DNA from: Ponticoccus alexandrii
GTDB lineage: Bacteria; Pseudomonadota; Alphaproteobacteria; Rhodobacterales; Rhodobacteraceae
Assembly (NCBI RefSeq): GCF_016806125.1
Contig: NZ_CP047166.1
Coordinates: 2,356,001 to 2,420,000 of the forward strand
DNA: 64,000 nt
Direction: 5' to 3'
Shown piece by piece: positions 40,211 to 48,354 of the stretch. Every line of letters starts with the position of its first letter. Within the stretch, counting starts at the first letter, position 1. Under the pieces are notes generated by a model. It was not told where the DNA came from. It saw only the letters and a program-made list of their open reading frames with translations, and did not search any database. The position numbers and the translations under genes are program-made.

Positions 40211-40411
40211 TCAGCGGCAGAGCTGCGGCGTGACGTCGTCGCAGACCACGCCGGCAAGGCCGCCTGCCGCAGCCGCGCCCGCCACGTTGCCACCGGTCGC
40301 CATGGCCGCGCCACCCGCGATTCCGGCACCCAGCGCGCCGCGCTCAAGGTCGGTGCCTTCGCAGGCAGCAAGTGCAGTACAGGCGGTAATGGCGATGATG
40401 AGGGTACGCAT
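40211..40411 (-). CDS. Small lipoprotein, Gly/Ala-rich
   Basis: 66 residues with a lipoprotein signal: MRTLIIAITACTALAAC, lipobox LAAC. The mature part is EGTDLERGALGAGIAGGAAMATGG, rich in Gly and Ala, with two further Cys near the end (VVCDDVTPQLC). GGAG precedes the start. Glycine-zipper-like small lipoproteins of this sort are common in Rhodobacteraceae envelopes; function unknown. Confidence 0.75.
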   Translation of the reverse strand: MRTLIIAITACTALAACEGTDLERGALGAGIAGGAAMATGGNVAGAAAAGGLAGVVCDDVTPQLCR

Positions 40412-40742
40412 TGTCTCGTCTCCGTGTCAGTTTGTTGGCCACAGTCCTGCGGCATCTGGCACGGCAACGCCAGCGCATAAGAAAGAGTTCCATGGCCTTC
40501 CGCTCCGTCAGGCGGACATTGGCCGATGGCGCAAGGTGCAAGGTGGGGCGGCTGGTTCGGGGAAACGACCGGCCGCCCCGATGGGGAATGGGCACGAAGG
40601 GAACAGGGGGCTAAAAACACGCCCCCAACCGCGCCCGGCACAAGGTTTACCCTACGTCGCCTTGCGGCAAAGCGATTTGTGCAACCATAGGCAGCACCCT
40701 GCCCACGGCCTCTCGGGACTGGCAGGAAAACGCCCATTGCGC
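40412..40742. other. 331-bp gap in the propionyl-CoA locus
   Basis: No gene seen. It contains a 12-bp stem-loop with one G-T pair (GGGGCGGCTGGT 40545-40556, ACCGGCCGCCCC 40568-40579, 11-nt loop), which could end the upstream minus-strand transcript or serve the small lipoprotein leader. Confidence 0.5.
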
Positions 40743-41102
40743 TTACCATTCCTCTGGCTCCTCGAAGGATTCGGGGAAGGAGGTCCGGGCCACCGCCTCA
40801 TCGATAACCAGAAGAGAGTCGTAGCTGGCGGGATCGAAGGGATCGTCAAAGGGCTTGACCTCGCGGCCGAAGAGCCACGACAGCCTGCCCGCATCCAGGT
40901 TCCCGCGCTCGAAGGGCTCGGTCCCGAAATGCTGCCAGAGTGCCTGCATGAAAGCGGCGTCGGCGCGCTTGTCCGCCGGACGGCGGTCGCGATAACGCTC
41001 GAGCCGCTTGAGCGGTGTCACCCCCTTGGGGTTGGCGCGACGGATGATGAAATGGAAATCTGTGCCGGACAGGCGTCCGGGAAAGCCGCGGTGCTTCAGC
41101 AT
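40743..41102 (-). CDS. Conserved-looking hypothetical protein
   Basis: 119 residues, soluble: MLKHRGFPGRLSG, then FHFIIRRANPKGVTPLKRLERYR, a basic and aromatic middle, and an acidic C-terminus (FPESFEEPEEW). No domain recognised. It lies between pccA and pccB on the same strand; proteins of this sort are seen in this position in related genomes, an observation from memory. Confidence 0.65.
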   Translation of the reverse strand: MLKHRGFPGRLSGTDFHFIIRRANPKGVTPLKRLERYRDRRPADKRADAAFMQALWQHFGTEPFERGNLDAGRLSWLFGREVKPFDDPFDPASYDSLLVIDEAVARTSFPESFEEPEEW

Positions 41103-41180
41103 CCCCCGCCCTCCTGTGATTCGAGGGCCCGCGACGGGAGAAAAATCGGGACGGCCGCGAACGCCCGCCCCGATAGGTTC

Positions 41181-41321
41181 TTACTTGTACTTGCCGGTGT
41201 AGACGGGTTCGACCGTGATCGGCTCGGGGTCGACCACGACGTACTCTTCTTCCTGCTGTGCGCATGCGGCAACGCCGGCTGCGACTGCAAAAAGGGCAAG
41301 AAGCTTGATGCTCTTGGACAT
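41181..41321 (-). CDS. Very small lipoprotein
   Basis: 46 residues: MSKSIKLLALFAVAAGVAAC, lipobox VAAC, then acidic AQQEEEYVVVDPEPIT and VEPVYTGKYK. CAGGAG precedes the ATG with good spacing. The lipid-modified N-terminus and short acidic tail suggest an envelope peptide. Not listed by most length cut-offs. Confidence 0.75.
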   Translation of the reverse strand: MSKSIKLLALFAVAAGVAACAQQEEEYVVVDPEPITVEPVYTGKYK

Positions 41322-41535
41322 CTCTTACTCCTGTCAGTTTCTGCGAAACCTGCAAAGCGCGTGCGCCCTGCCTGTCCCCATTTCGAGGTAACGATTGCTT
41401 GGGTGCAATCGACGCTCAAACTACCTTGGCCTTTTGGAAAAAGATATGCAAGCCGATGCAAGTCCTTAAGCTGTGACTCGAAAGCCTCATATGGTTTTCC
41501 ACATGAAAGACGCCCCTCAACATATTGTGCACGCA

Positions 41536-42036
41536 TCAGAACACCTCCCAGATGCAGAGGTTATCCTCAACACGGTAACTCTCGAAGAACTGGCGGACCT
41601 CTGGCGACATCACGCCGAAGTCCAGTTTTTCGGACATCAACGAGACGATGATACGCTCGGGTGACCGACCGTCATGCTGCAGTTGCGGCAGGGCATGGGT
41701 GGCGCAGAGCACCTCCATGTCCTCCGCGACAGCGGCGAAATCGACAGCGTCCTCATCCAGCGCAGGCGCGATGTAGCGGTATCGCCAGGTGGGTGATTCG
41801 TCGATGCGGTCCAGGTAGTTGACGACCAGCCCCGAGGGCAGCGCGACAGCCGCCGTTTCCTGCGCGGAGAGATCCGGCGCGGTCAGACAAAGCGTCACTG
41901 CAATCAGGGTAAGTTTGGCGCAGCCCCGACACCCGAAGGCTCCTCCCGCCGGGGCTGCTGAACCCGCGGGCGCGCCCGGGGTGGTGTTCCTTGCCGCGTC
42001 GAAGATGCGCGGCCAAACGGATGCACGCCGGATCAT
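41536..42036 (-). CDS. DUF6497-like exported protein
   Basis: 166 residues from ATG 42036, whose ATGA overlaps the upstream stop. A hydrophobic stretch (LTLIAVTLCLTA) ending in SAQETA looks like a signal peptide, but it is preceded by about 45 residues, so the true start may be internal. The mature part has LPSGLVVNYLDRIDE, TWRYRYIAP and a C-terminal FFESYRVEDNLCIWEVF. Assigned to DUF6497 by general appearance; function unknown. Confidence 0.6.
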   Translation of the reverse strand: MIRRASVWPRIFDAARNTTPGAPAGSAAPAGGAFGCRGCAKLTLIAVTLCLTAPDLSAQETAAVALPSGLVVNYLDRIDESPTWRYRYIAPALDEDAVDFAAVAEDMEVLCATHALPQLQHDGRSPERIIVSLMSEKLDFGVMSPEVRQFFESYRVEDNLCIWEVF

Positions 42037-42431
42037 GACGTGCGCTCCAGCGCCCAGGACATCCACCGCGCTCTTTTCGCGGGATCGTCCAGAAGCGCCT
42101 CAAGACGAGAAATCACTTCGGCCGTCGCGGCAGCCTGTAGCCGTCCGCCAGCAACCAGATCAATACCTTTGTCGCCTGCGTCAATCTGTACCACGGGAGA
42201 AAAGCCACGCAAGTCCTTTAATTCTCTCCACAGATCTTGACGCACCTGCAGGGCAAGCCGCCGCCGATTCGCGACGGGAAAGCCGGTCTCGACCCGCAGG
42301 TCGAACCGGGGCGGCCACTGGCGCGACAGCACGTAGCTGTCCGGCGTGGCCCGTTCGTACCAGCCGTTTCGGCGGGTCGGTCGGGCGGTCGGACCGCCCT
42401 GCCCCGCGATGGCCTTGGCATCAGCGCGCAT
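42033..42431 (-). CDS. Hypothetical protein following pccB
   Basis: 132 residues, starting 9 bp after the pccB stop, so co-transcribed with it. The sequence is mixed, with RFDLRVETGFPVANRRRLALQVRQDLWRELK-type helical and strand regions (described in parts: FDLRVETGF, LALQVRQDLWREL, VISRLEALLDD). Its stop overlaps the next gene by 4 nt. No family recognised. Confidence 0.65.
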   Translation of the reverse strand: MRADAKAIAGQGGPTARPTRRNGWYERATPDSYVLSRQWPPRFDLRVETGFPVANRRRLALQVRQDLWRELKDLRGFSPVVQIDAGDKGIDLVAGGRLQAAATAEVISRLEALLDDPAKRARWMSWALERTS

Positions 42432-42440
42432 GGTCAGTCC

Positions 42441-43973
42441 TCAAAGCGGAATGTTGTCGTGCTTCTTCCACGGGTTCGTCAGCTGCTTGTTGCGCAGCAT
42501 GGCGAAGGCCTTGGAGACACGGCGCCGCGTCGATTTGGGCTGGATCACCTCGTCGATGAAGCCACGCTCGGCGGCGACGAAGGGATTGGCGAAGCGATCC
42601 TCGTATTCCGCCGTGTGGGCGGCGATCTTCTCGGCGTCGCCCAGATCGGCGCGATGGATGATCTCGGTTGCGCCCTTGGCCCCCATCACGGCGATCTCTG
42701 CCGTGGGCCATGCATAGTTGACGTCGCCACGCAGGTGCTTGGAGGCCATCACGTCGTAGGCGCCGCCATAGGCCTTGCGGGTGATCACCGTAACCTTCGG
42801 CACCGTCGCCTCGCCATAGGCAAAGAGCAGCTTCGCCCCGTGCTTGATGACGCCGCCGTATTCCTGAGACGTCCCGGGCAGGAAGCCGGGCACGTCCACG
42901 AAGGTCAGGATCGGGATCTCGAAGCAGTCGCAGAACCGCACGAAGCGCGCTGCCTTGCGGGACGAGTCGATGTCGAGGCACCCCGCCAGCACCATCGGCT
43001 GGTTCGCTACGATGCCGACGGTCTGGCCTTCCAGCCGGATGAAGCCGGTTACCATGTTCTTGGCGAACTCTTCCTGAATCTCGTAGAAATCCCCCTCGTC
43101 CGCGACCTTCGTGATCAACTCCTTCATGTCGTAGGGCATGTTGGGGTTGTCGGGGATCAGCGTGTCGAGACTTTTCTCGATCCGGTCCACATCGTCGAAG
43201 AAGGGTCGGACGGGCGGCTTCTCGCGGTTGTTGAGCGGCAGGAAATCAACCAGCCTGCGCACCTCGGCCAGGGCCTCGACGTCGTTCTCGAAGGCGCCAT
43301 CGGCAACGGAAGACTTCTTTGTGTGGGTCGAGGCGCCGCCCAGTTCCTCTGCGGTGACGACCTCGTTGGTCACGGTCTTCACCACGTCGGGGCCGGTGAC
43401 GAACATGTAAGACGAATCCTTCACCATGAAGATGAAGTCGGTCATCGCCGGGCTGTAGACCGCCCCGCCCGCACAGGGGCCCATGATCACAGAGATCTGC
43501 GGCACCACGCCCGAGGCCATGATGTTGCGCTGGAAGATCTCGGCATAGCCCGCCAGAGCGTCCACGCCTTCCTGGATGCGGGCGCCACCCGAATCGTTCA
43601 GGCCGATCACCGGGGCGCCGTTCTGCACCGCCATATCCATGACCTTGCAGATCTTCTGCGCGTGGGTCGCGGAAACCGATCCGCCCAGCACGGTGAAGTC
43701 CTGAGAGAAGACGTAGACCATGCGACCGTTGATGGTGCCCCAGCCGGTCACGACACCGTCGCCGTAGGGGCGATTCTTCTCCATCCCGAAGTCGGTACAG
43801 CGGTGGGCGACGAAGGTGTCGTATTCCTCGAAGGACCCCTCGTCGAGCAGAAGCTCGATCCGCTCGCGCGCGGTCAGCTTGCCCTTGGCGTGCTGCGCGT
43901 CGATCCGCTTTTGCCCGCCGCCAAGGCGGGCGTTCTCGCGGCGGTCCTGCAATTCGTGGAGAATGTCTTTCAT
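42441..43973 (-). CDS. pccB: Propionyl-CoA carboxylase beta (carboxyltransferase) subunit
   Basis: 510 residues from [11 protein letters not shown]. It transfers CO2 from biotin on PccA to propionyl-CoA. The two crotonase-fold halves carry [17 protein letters not shown] and the N-terminal oxyanion-hole Gly-Gly, then [17 protein letters not shown] and [14 protein letters not shown]. Length fits. The upstream region holds TTGCAAA half-sites. It is divergent from the MFS gene and begins a minus-strand run through the small genes towards pccA and mcm. Confidence 0.97.
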   Translation of the reverse strand: MKDILHELQDRRENARLGGGQKRIDAQHAKGKLTARERIELLLDEGSFEEYDTFVAHRCTDFGMEKNRPYGDGVVTGWGTINGRMVYVFSQDFTVLGGSVSATHAQKICKVMDMAVQNGAPVIGLNDSGGARIQEGVDALAGYAEIFQRNIMASGVVPQISVIMGPCAGGAVYSPAMTDFIFMVKDSSYMFVTGPDVVKTVTNEVVTAEELGGASTHTKKSSVADGAFENDVEALAEVRRLVDFLPLNNREKPPVRPFFDDVDRIEKSLDTLIPDNPNMPYDMKELITKVADEGDFYEIQEEFAKNMVTGFIRLEGQTVGIVANQPMVLAGCLDIDSSRKAARFVRFCDCFEIPILTFVDVPGFLPGTSQEYGGVIKHGAKLLFAYGEATVPKVTVITRKAYGGAYDVMASKHLRGDVNYAWPTAEIAVMGAKGATEIIHRADLGDAEKIAAHTAEYEDRFANPFVAAERGFIDEVIQPKSTRRRVSKAFAMLRNKQLTNPWKKHDNIPL

Positions 43974-44041
43974 CTGGCGCCCCTTTCGGTTTGGCTGGAA
44001 AATACAGGGGAATGCTGCGGCCTCAAGAACTATCCGGCAAA

Positions 44042-44082
44042 TTTGCAAATCCGGCGAAGTTGACGTGGTGAAAATTGCAAAT
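44042..44082 (-). promoter_or_regulatory. Candidate PccR/ScfR sites before pccB
   Basis: TTTGCAAA (44042-44049, palindromic) and ATTGCAAAT (44074-44082), 32 bp apart, lie 70-110 bp before the pccB start. PccR of Rhodobacter sphaeroides is reported (from memory) to bind paired TTTGCAAA-type sites. Exact spacing differs here. Confidence 0.55.
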
Positions 44083-44160
44083 CGGCAAAATCATGCGCGG
44101 GGCATGTTTTTCCGCCGCTAAGGTTGGACAAAACAGCGGAATGATCTTACCGCTGAACGC

Positions 44161-45387
44161 ATGAGTTCACCAAGCCCCGTGCGGTTCCTGGACCGCTCTA
44201 CCCCGCCCCATATCTCGACGCTTGTTCTTCTGGCAGGCATGTCGGCGCTGACGATGAGCGTCTTCCTCCCCAGCCTGCCCGACATGGCGGCCTGGTACGA
44301 GGCGGATTACAGCCTCTTGCAGCTTTCGGTGACGGTCTACCTCGCGGCGAACGCGCTGCTGCAGATTGTCGTGGGGCCGATTTCCGACAAGATCGGGCGG
44401 CGCCCGGTGATCCTTGCCGGGCTGGCGCTGTTCTGTCTGGCCACGCTGGGCTGCCTGCTTGCGACGAATGTCTACGTCTTCCTGCTGTTCCGGATGCTTC
44501 AGGCGGTGGTCACGGTCGCCATGGTTCTCAGCCGCGCCGTCGTGCGCGACATGGTCCCCGCCAACGAGGCCGCCTCGATGATCGGCTACGTCACCATGGG
44601 CATGGCGGTGATTCCCATGGTCAGCCCGGCCATCGGCGGCTACCTCGGCGATGTCTTCGGCTGGAAGGCCAGCTTCTGGCTGATGCTGGGCCTCGGGCTT
44701 TTCATGATCTGGCTGGTCCGGACCGACCTCGGAGAAACCGCGGCCAAAAGCGGCCTGACCCTGTCGCAGCAATTCTCGCAATATCCCGAACTCTTCCGCT
44801 CGCAGCGGTTCTGGGGCTATGCACTGGCCTGCGCCTTTTCCTCTGGCGCCTTCTTTTCCTTCCTCGGCGGCGCCCCCTACGTGGGGTCCGAGGTCTATGG
44901 CCTGCCCTCGACGGTGATCGGCTACTATTTCGGCGCGCCCGCCATCGGCTACATGCTTGGAAACTACCTGTCCGGGCGCTACTCGGCCCGTGTCGGGATC
45001 AACCGCATGGTGTTGATCGGCGCGGTGATCGTGTCGGGCGGCATGGCGGTCACCATGGTGCTGTTCGCCATCGGCGGCGGCTCTGCCCTGATCTTCTTCG
45101 GCTCCATGACGCTGGTGGGCCTCGGCAACGGGCTGACGATCCCCAATGCCACTGCGGGCTCGCTGTCGGTGCGGCCGCATCTGGCGGGCTCGGCCTCGGG
45201 GCTGGGCGGGGCAATCATGATCGGCGGCGGCGCGGCGCTTTCGGCGCTGGCAGGCGCGATGCTGCAACCGGGCAGCGGCGCATGGCCGCTGCTGTGGCTC
45301 ATGTTCGCCTGCGGCGTGGCCTCGGTTCTGGCAATCGCGCACGTCATGGCGCGAGAGAAGCAGCTCGGGGGGCTGGACGCCGCCTGA
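44161..45387 (+). CDS. Bcr/CflA-like MFS transporter
   Basis: 408 residues with 12 likely membrane helices. Visible MFS marks are GPISDKIGRRPVILAGL (the A-motif between helices 2 and 3) and LSRAVVRDMVPANEAA (the Bcr/CflA motif between 4 and 5). Such pumps export drugs or metabolites by H+ antiport. It lies between divergent pccB and co-directional pccR, so it may export a propionate-related compound or simply share control. No strong RBS is visible at the ATG. Confidence 0.88.
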   Translation: MSSPSPVRFLDRSTPPHISTLVLLAGMSALTMSVFLPSLPDMAAWYEADYSLLQLSVTVYLAANALLQIVVGPISDKIGRRPVILAGLALFCLATLGCLLATNVYVFLLFRMLQAVVTVAMVLSRAVVRDMVPANEAASMIGYVTMGMAVIPMVSPAIGGYLGDVFGWKASFWLMLGLGLFMIWLVRTDLGETAAKSGLTLSQQFSQYPELFRSQRFWGYALACAFSSGAFFSFLGGAPYVGSEVYGLPSTVIGYYFGAPAIGYMLGNYLSGRYSARVGINRMVLIGAVIVSGGMAVTMVLFAIGGGSALIFFGSMTLVGLGNGLTIPNATAGSLSVRPHLAGSASGLGGAIMIGGGAALSALAGAMLQPGSGAWPLLWLMFACGVASVLAIAHVMAREKQLGGLDAA

Positions 45388-45392
45388 GCGAC

Positions 45393-45430
45393 ATTGCAAA
45401 GTCGTTCCGAACGCTTCGCAAAGATGCAAA
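45393..45430 (+). promoter_or_regulatory. Candidate PccR/ScfR sites before pccR
   Basis: ATTGCAAA (45393-45400), TTCGCAAA (45415-45422) and GATGCAAA (45423-45430) lie 10-47 bp before the pccR start, resembling the sites before pccB. This placement would allow autorepression. Confidence 0.5.
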
Positions 45431-45439
45431 GGGACGGAT

Positions 45440-46840
45440 ATGCCGCCGCAAAAGCTTTACGCGGGCGCCAAGCTGCGCGACATCCGCGGCCGCCTTGGCC
45501 TGACGCAGAAGGATTTCGCCGCGAAGCTGGGCATCTCGCTGCCCTACCTGAACCAGATGGAGAACAACAACCGCCCCGTTTCGACGACGGTGGTGCTGGC
45601 GCTGGCGCAGGAGTTCGGCTTCGACGTCACCGAACTGGGACAGGGCGATGCCGAGCGGCTGGTCAGCGACATGCGCGAGGCGCTGGCCGACCCGGTCTTC
45701 GGCGAAAGCACGCCGCAGCTGGCGGACTTGCGGCTGACCGCCTCGAACGCGCCGGTGCTGGCGCGGGCCTTCCTGGCGCTGCACCGCGCCTACCGGCAGA
45801 CCCACGAACGGCTCGCCTCGCTGGACGAGGCGCTGGGGCGCGAAGGCACGCAGCTGCAACCCAGCCCCTGGGAAGAAGTGCGCGACTTCTTCCATTACTG
45901 CGACAACTACATCGACGCGGTAGATCGCGCGGCAGAGCATTTCGCCCGGCTGAGCGAGGGCGAAAGCGACATCCGCAGCGCCGCGCTGGAGCGGCTGGCG
46001 ACGCGCGGGATCACCACGCGGCTGGTGCGCGCGACGCCCCTGCGGGTCTACGACAGCGAAAAGCAGGAGATCACGCTTTCGGCGCTGGCCACCAAGGAAA
46101 CCCAGACCTTCCAGCTGCTGGTGCAGGTCGCGCTTTTACGGCAGAACCAGTTGCTGGATGCGACGCTGGATCTTGCCCGCTTCCAGTCCGAAGAGGCACG
46201 CGCCATCGCCAAGCTGGGGCTGGCCAACTACTTCGCGGGCGCGGCGATGATGCCCTATAAGGCTTTCCTCGCTGCCGCGCAGGAAACGCGGCACGATCTG
46301 GAACTGCTGGCCGCGCGCTTCGGCGCCTCGATCGAGCAGGTGGCGCACCGGCTCTCAACCCTGCAAAGGCCCGGCGCCAAGGGCGTGCCCTTCTTCTTCG
46401 TGCGCGTCGATCAGGCCGGTACCATCACCAAGCGCCACTCTGCCACGCGGCTGCAATTCGCGCGCTTCGGCGGCGCCTGCCCGCTGTGGAACGTCCACCG
46501 CGCCTTCGAGACGCCCGGCCGTTTCCTGCGGCAACTGGCCGAGACGCCGGACGGGGTGCGTTACATCCTGCTGGCGCGGGACGTGTCCAAGACCGGCGGC
46601 CATTTTGGCGCGCCGGTGCGGCGTTACGCCATTGCACTGGGGTGCGAGGTGCGCCACGCCGCCGGCCTCGTCTATGCCGATGACATGGACTTCACCCGCG
46701 CCGCGTCCTTCGAGCCCATCGGCATCTCCTGCCGGATCTGCGAGCGCACCCATTGCCACCAACGCTCTGTGCCGCCTCTGGAAAAACACCTTTCCATCGA
46801 CCCGGACCGGCGCGACACCCTGCCCTACCGGCTGGAATAG
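45440..46840 (+). CDS. pccR: Short-chain acyl-CoA responsive regulator (PccR/ScfR type)
   Basis: 466 residues. An XRE helix-turn-helix (about 8-65: RLGLTQKDFAAKLGISLPYLNQMENNNRP) is followed by an ImmA/IrrE-like DUF955-type middle and a C-terminal DUF2083 domain with the Cys/His cluster GISCRICERTHCHQRSV. This is the ScfR architecture (RamB, MccR, PccR), which senses acyl-CoAs. Its position near pccB points to PccR, activator of propionyl-CoA assimilation in Rhodobacter sphaeroides. GGGACGG precedes the start. Confidence 0.85.
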   Translation: MPPQKLYAGAKLRDIRGRLGLTQKDFAAKLGISLPYLNQMENNNRPVSTTVVLALAQEFGFDVTELGQGDAERLVSDMREALADPVFGESTPQLADLRLTASNAPVLARAFLALHRAYRQTHERLASLDEALGREGTQLQPSPWEEVRDFFHYCDNYIDAVDRAAEHFARLSEGESDIRSAALERLATRGITTRLVRATPLRVYDSEKQEITLSALATKETQTFQLLVQVALLRQNQLLDATLDLARFQSEEARAIAKLGLANYFAGAAMMPYKAFLAAAQETRHDLELLAARFGASIEQVAHRLSTLQRPGAKGVPFFFVRVDQAGTITKRHSATRLQFARFGGACPLWNVHRAFETPGRFLRQLAETPDGVRYILLARDVSKTGGHFGAPVRRYAIALGCEVRHAAGLVYADDMDFTRAASFEPIGISCRICERTHCHQRSVPPLEKHLSIDPDRRDTLPYRLE

Positions 46841-46861
46841 CGCAGCCGGGCCCTGCAGGCG

Positions 46862-46908
46862 GCCAAGAGTTTTCGAAAACTCTTGGCAAATTTCTTCGAA
46901 GAAATTTG
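46862..46908. repeat. Tandem perfect palindromes between pccR and amidase
   Basis: A 26-nt palindrome (46862-46887, half-site GCCAAGAGTTTTC) and a 22-nt palindrome (46887-46908, half-site CAAATTTCTTC) share one base. They lie between convergent genes and can fold on either strand, suiting bidirectional termination. Both have TTCGAA centres. Confidence 0.85.
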
Positions 46909-46918
46909 GTCCCGCGCC

Positions 46919-47587
46919 TCAGCGGGCGGGCCAGCGTGCGGCGAGGTCGGCGGCAAGCGCGCGATCCCTGTCATCCAGCGCGCCGGTGGCCATGGGCCGG
47001 AACCGCAGGCGGAAGGCGCGCAACAGGTCCTCTGCCCCGACCTGCGCGGTGTCATAGCCGAACCGCCCGCAATCCTGCAGAAAATCCCCGGGGCTGGCGG
47101 GCGTCGGCCAGACCGAGAGCCCCCGCCGCGCCAGCCTGTGCCAGTCGAAGCGCGGGCCCGGGTCGATCTTGCGCGCGATGGCGGTGTCAGAATGGCCGAC
47201 CACCCGCTCCGGCGGGATCGACCAACGGCCCAGCATCGGTGCCAGCAGGCATTCCAGCGCGCGCATCTGCGGTTCGGGGAAGGGATGATCGCCTCGGTTC
47301 GCCAGTTCGATCCCGATGCTGTGGGAGTTCACGTCCCGGACGGCGCCCCAGGCCCCGGCCCCGGCATGCCAGGCCCGGTGCTCTTCGGCGACCATCCCCC
47401 AGATCCGGCCGTCTTCGGCAATCAGGTAATGCGCGGAAACCTCGAACTCCGGCGCGCAGAGCCGCGCCCGCGCAGCCTCTGCCGAGTGCATGGCCGTGTA
47501 GTGCAACACAACCATGTCAGGGGCAGCGACCCCGCGCCGGTCCCCATGGTTCGGCGAGGGATACCAGGGAACCCCGGTGCCCGGCAC
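46919..47587 (-). CDS. N-acetylmuramoyl-L-alanine amidase (AmpD-like)
   Basis: 222 residues, GTG start. The amidase_2 domain has MVVLHYTAMHSA (His ligand), HSIGIELANRGDHPF, and VVGHSDTAIARKIDPGPRFDW (His ligand and catalytic Lys/Asp). No signal peptide, so it resembles AmpD, which cleaves anhydro-muropeptides in the cytoplasm during wall recycling. It follows a lipoprotein gene by 5 bp and converges on pccR. Confidence 0.9.
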   Translation of the reverse strand: MPGTGVPWYPSPNHGDRRGVAAPDMVVLHYTAMHSAEAARARLCAPEFEVSAHYLIAEDGRIWGMVAEEHRAWHAGAGAWGAVRDVNSHSIGIELANRGDHPFPEPQMRALECLLAPMLGRWSIPPERVVGHSDTAIARKIDPGPRFDWHRLARRGLSVWPTPASPGDFLQDCGRFGYDTAQVGAEDLLRAFRLRFRPMATGALDDRDRALAADLAARWPAR

Positions 47588-47592
47588 GGGGT

Positions 47593-48324
47593 TCAGCCGC
47601 CGCGCACCGCGCGGAAGGGGGCCGGGTTCCAGCTGCAGGCAAAGCCGTCACCGTCCGGGTCCATGCCCTTCCGGTCCTTTTCCGGGCCGCCGCTGGCGAG
47701 GAAGTCTTCCTGGGCAAGATCAGACGAGGCGTAAGAGGCGCAGGCGCGCTGATACTTGGCCTCGGCATTGAAGCCGCCACGCTTGTACAGCGCGGTGCCG
47801 ACCGGGTTGGTCGTCTGCAGGGCAAAGGCCACGATGTTCGGACGGTTCGAGCCCTCGCGGGTCGGCAGCGCCTCGGGGGCGACCACCTGGTACTGCGCGC
47901 GGTTCTCCGCAATCAGGCGGGCGTCGTCGTCAATGTCGCGCTGTGCCGCGACCGCATCGAAGTCGTTCTCGCCCGAGATTCCACGCGAATTCTCGACGAT
48001 CGTCGGCGCGGCGTTCGACGGCGAGGCATTCAGCGGCGCAACCCCGGAATTGGCCGCCGCCGCCGCGATACGCGCATTGGACTCGGCCACCGAGTCGGCC
48101 TCGCCCAGGGCACCGCCGCTGACCGCGGGGGGCGCGGCGATGGTGGTGGCGGGCGCGGTGCCGTTCAAGCGCGCCTCACGCTCCTGATGGTAGGCCTGAT
48201 AGCTGTCGTAATCCGAAAAGCCGACGCCCTGACCGCGATTCGCGACCCCTGCACCGCTGTCGGGCATCGAGGGTTCGCACGCCATGAGGGCCAGAGTGGC
48301 CACGCCGCAGATCAAGTAACGCAT
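47593..48324 (-). CDS. Lipoprotein with excalibur-like C-terminus
   Basis: 243 residues. Lipobox in MRYLICGVATLALMAC. A long Ala/Asn/Ser-rich low-complexity region (about 50-130) precedes a C-terminal domain: RACASYASSDLAQEDFLASG and KGMDPDGDGFACSWNP. DxDxDGxxC with a paired Cys is the excalibur calcium-binding motif. Exported, outer-surface or periplasmic lipoprotein. Co-transcribed with the downstream amidase, so a wall or envelope role is likely. Confidence 0.75.
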   Translation of the reverse strand: MRYLICGVATLALMACEPSMPDSGAGVANRGQGVGFSDYDSYQAYHQEREARLNGTAPATTIAAPPAVSGGALGEADSVAESNARIAAAAANSGVAPLNASPSNAAPTIVENSRGISGENDFDAVAAQRDIDDDARLIAENRAQYQVVAPEALPTREGSNRPNIVAFALQTTNPVGTALYKRGGFNAEAKYQRACASYASSDLAQEDFLASGGPEKDRKGMDPDGDGFACSWNPAPFRAVRGG

Positions 48325-48354
48325 GAGATTTCCTGACAGAGTGTTAACCGCGCC

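Noticed and set aside
38033-40480. 815-residue plus-strand open frame opposite pccA
   Set aside because: Antisense shadow of pccA; composition dominated by Asp, His, Leu, Val and Arg with no recognisable domain.
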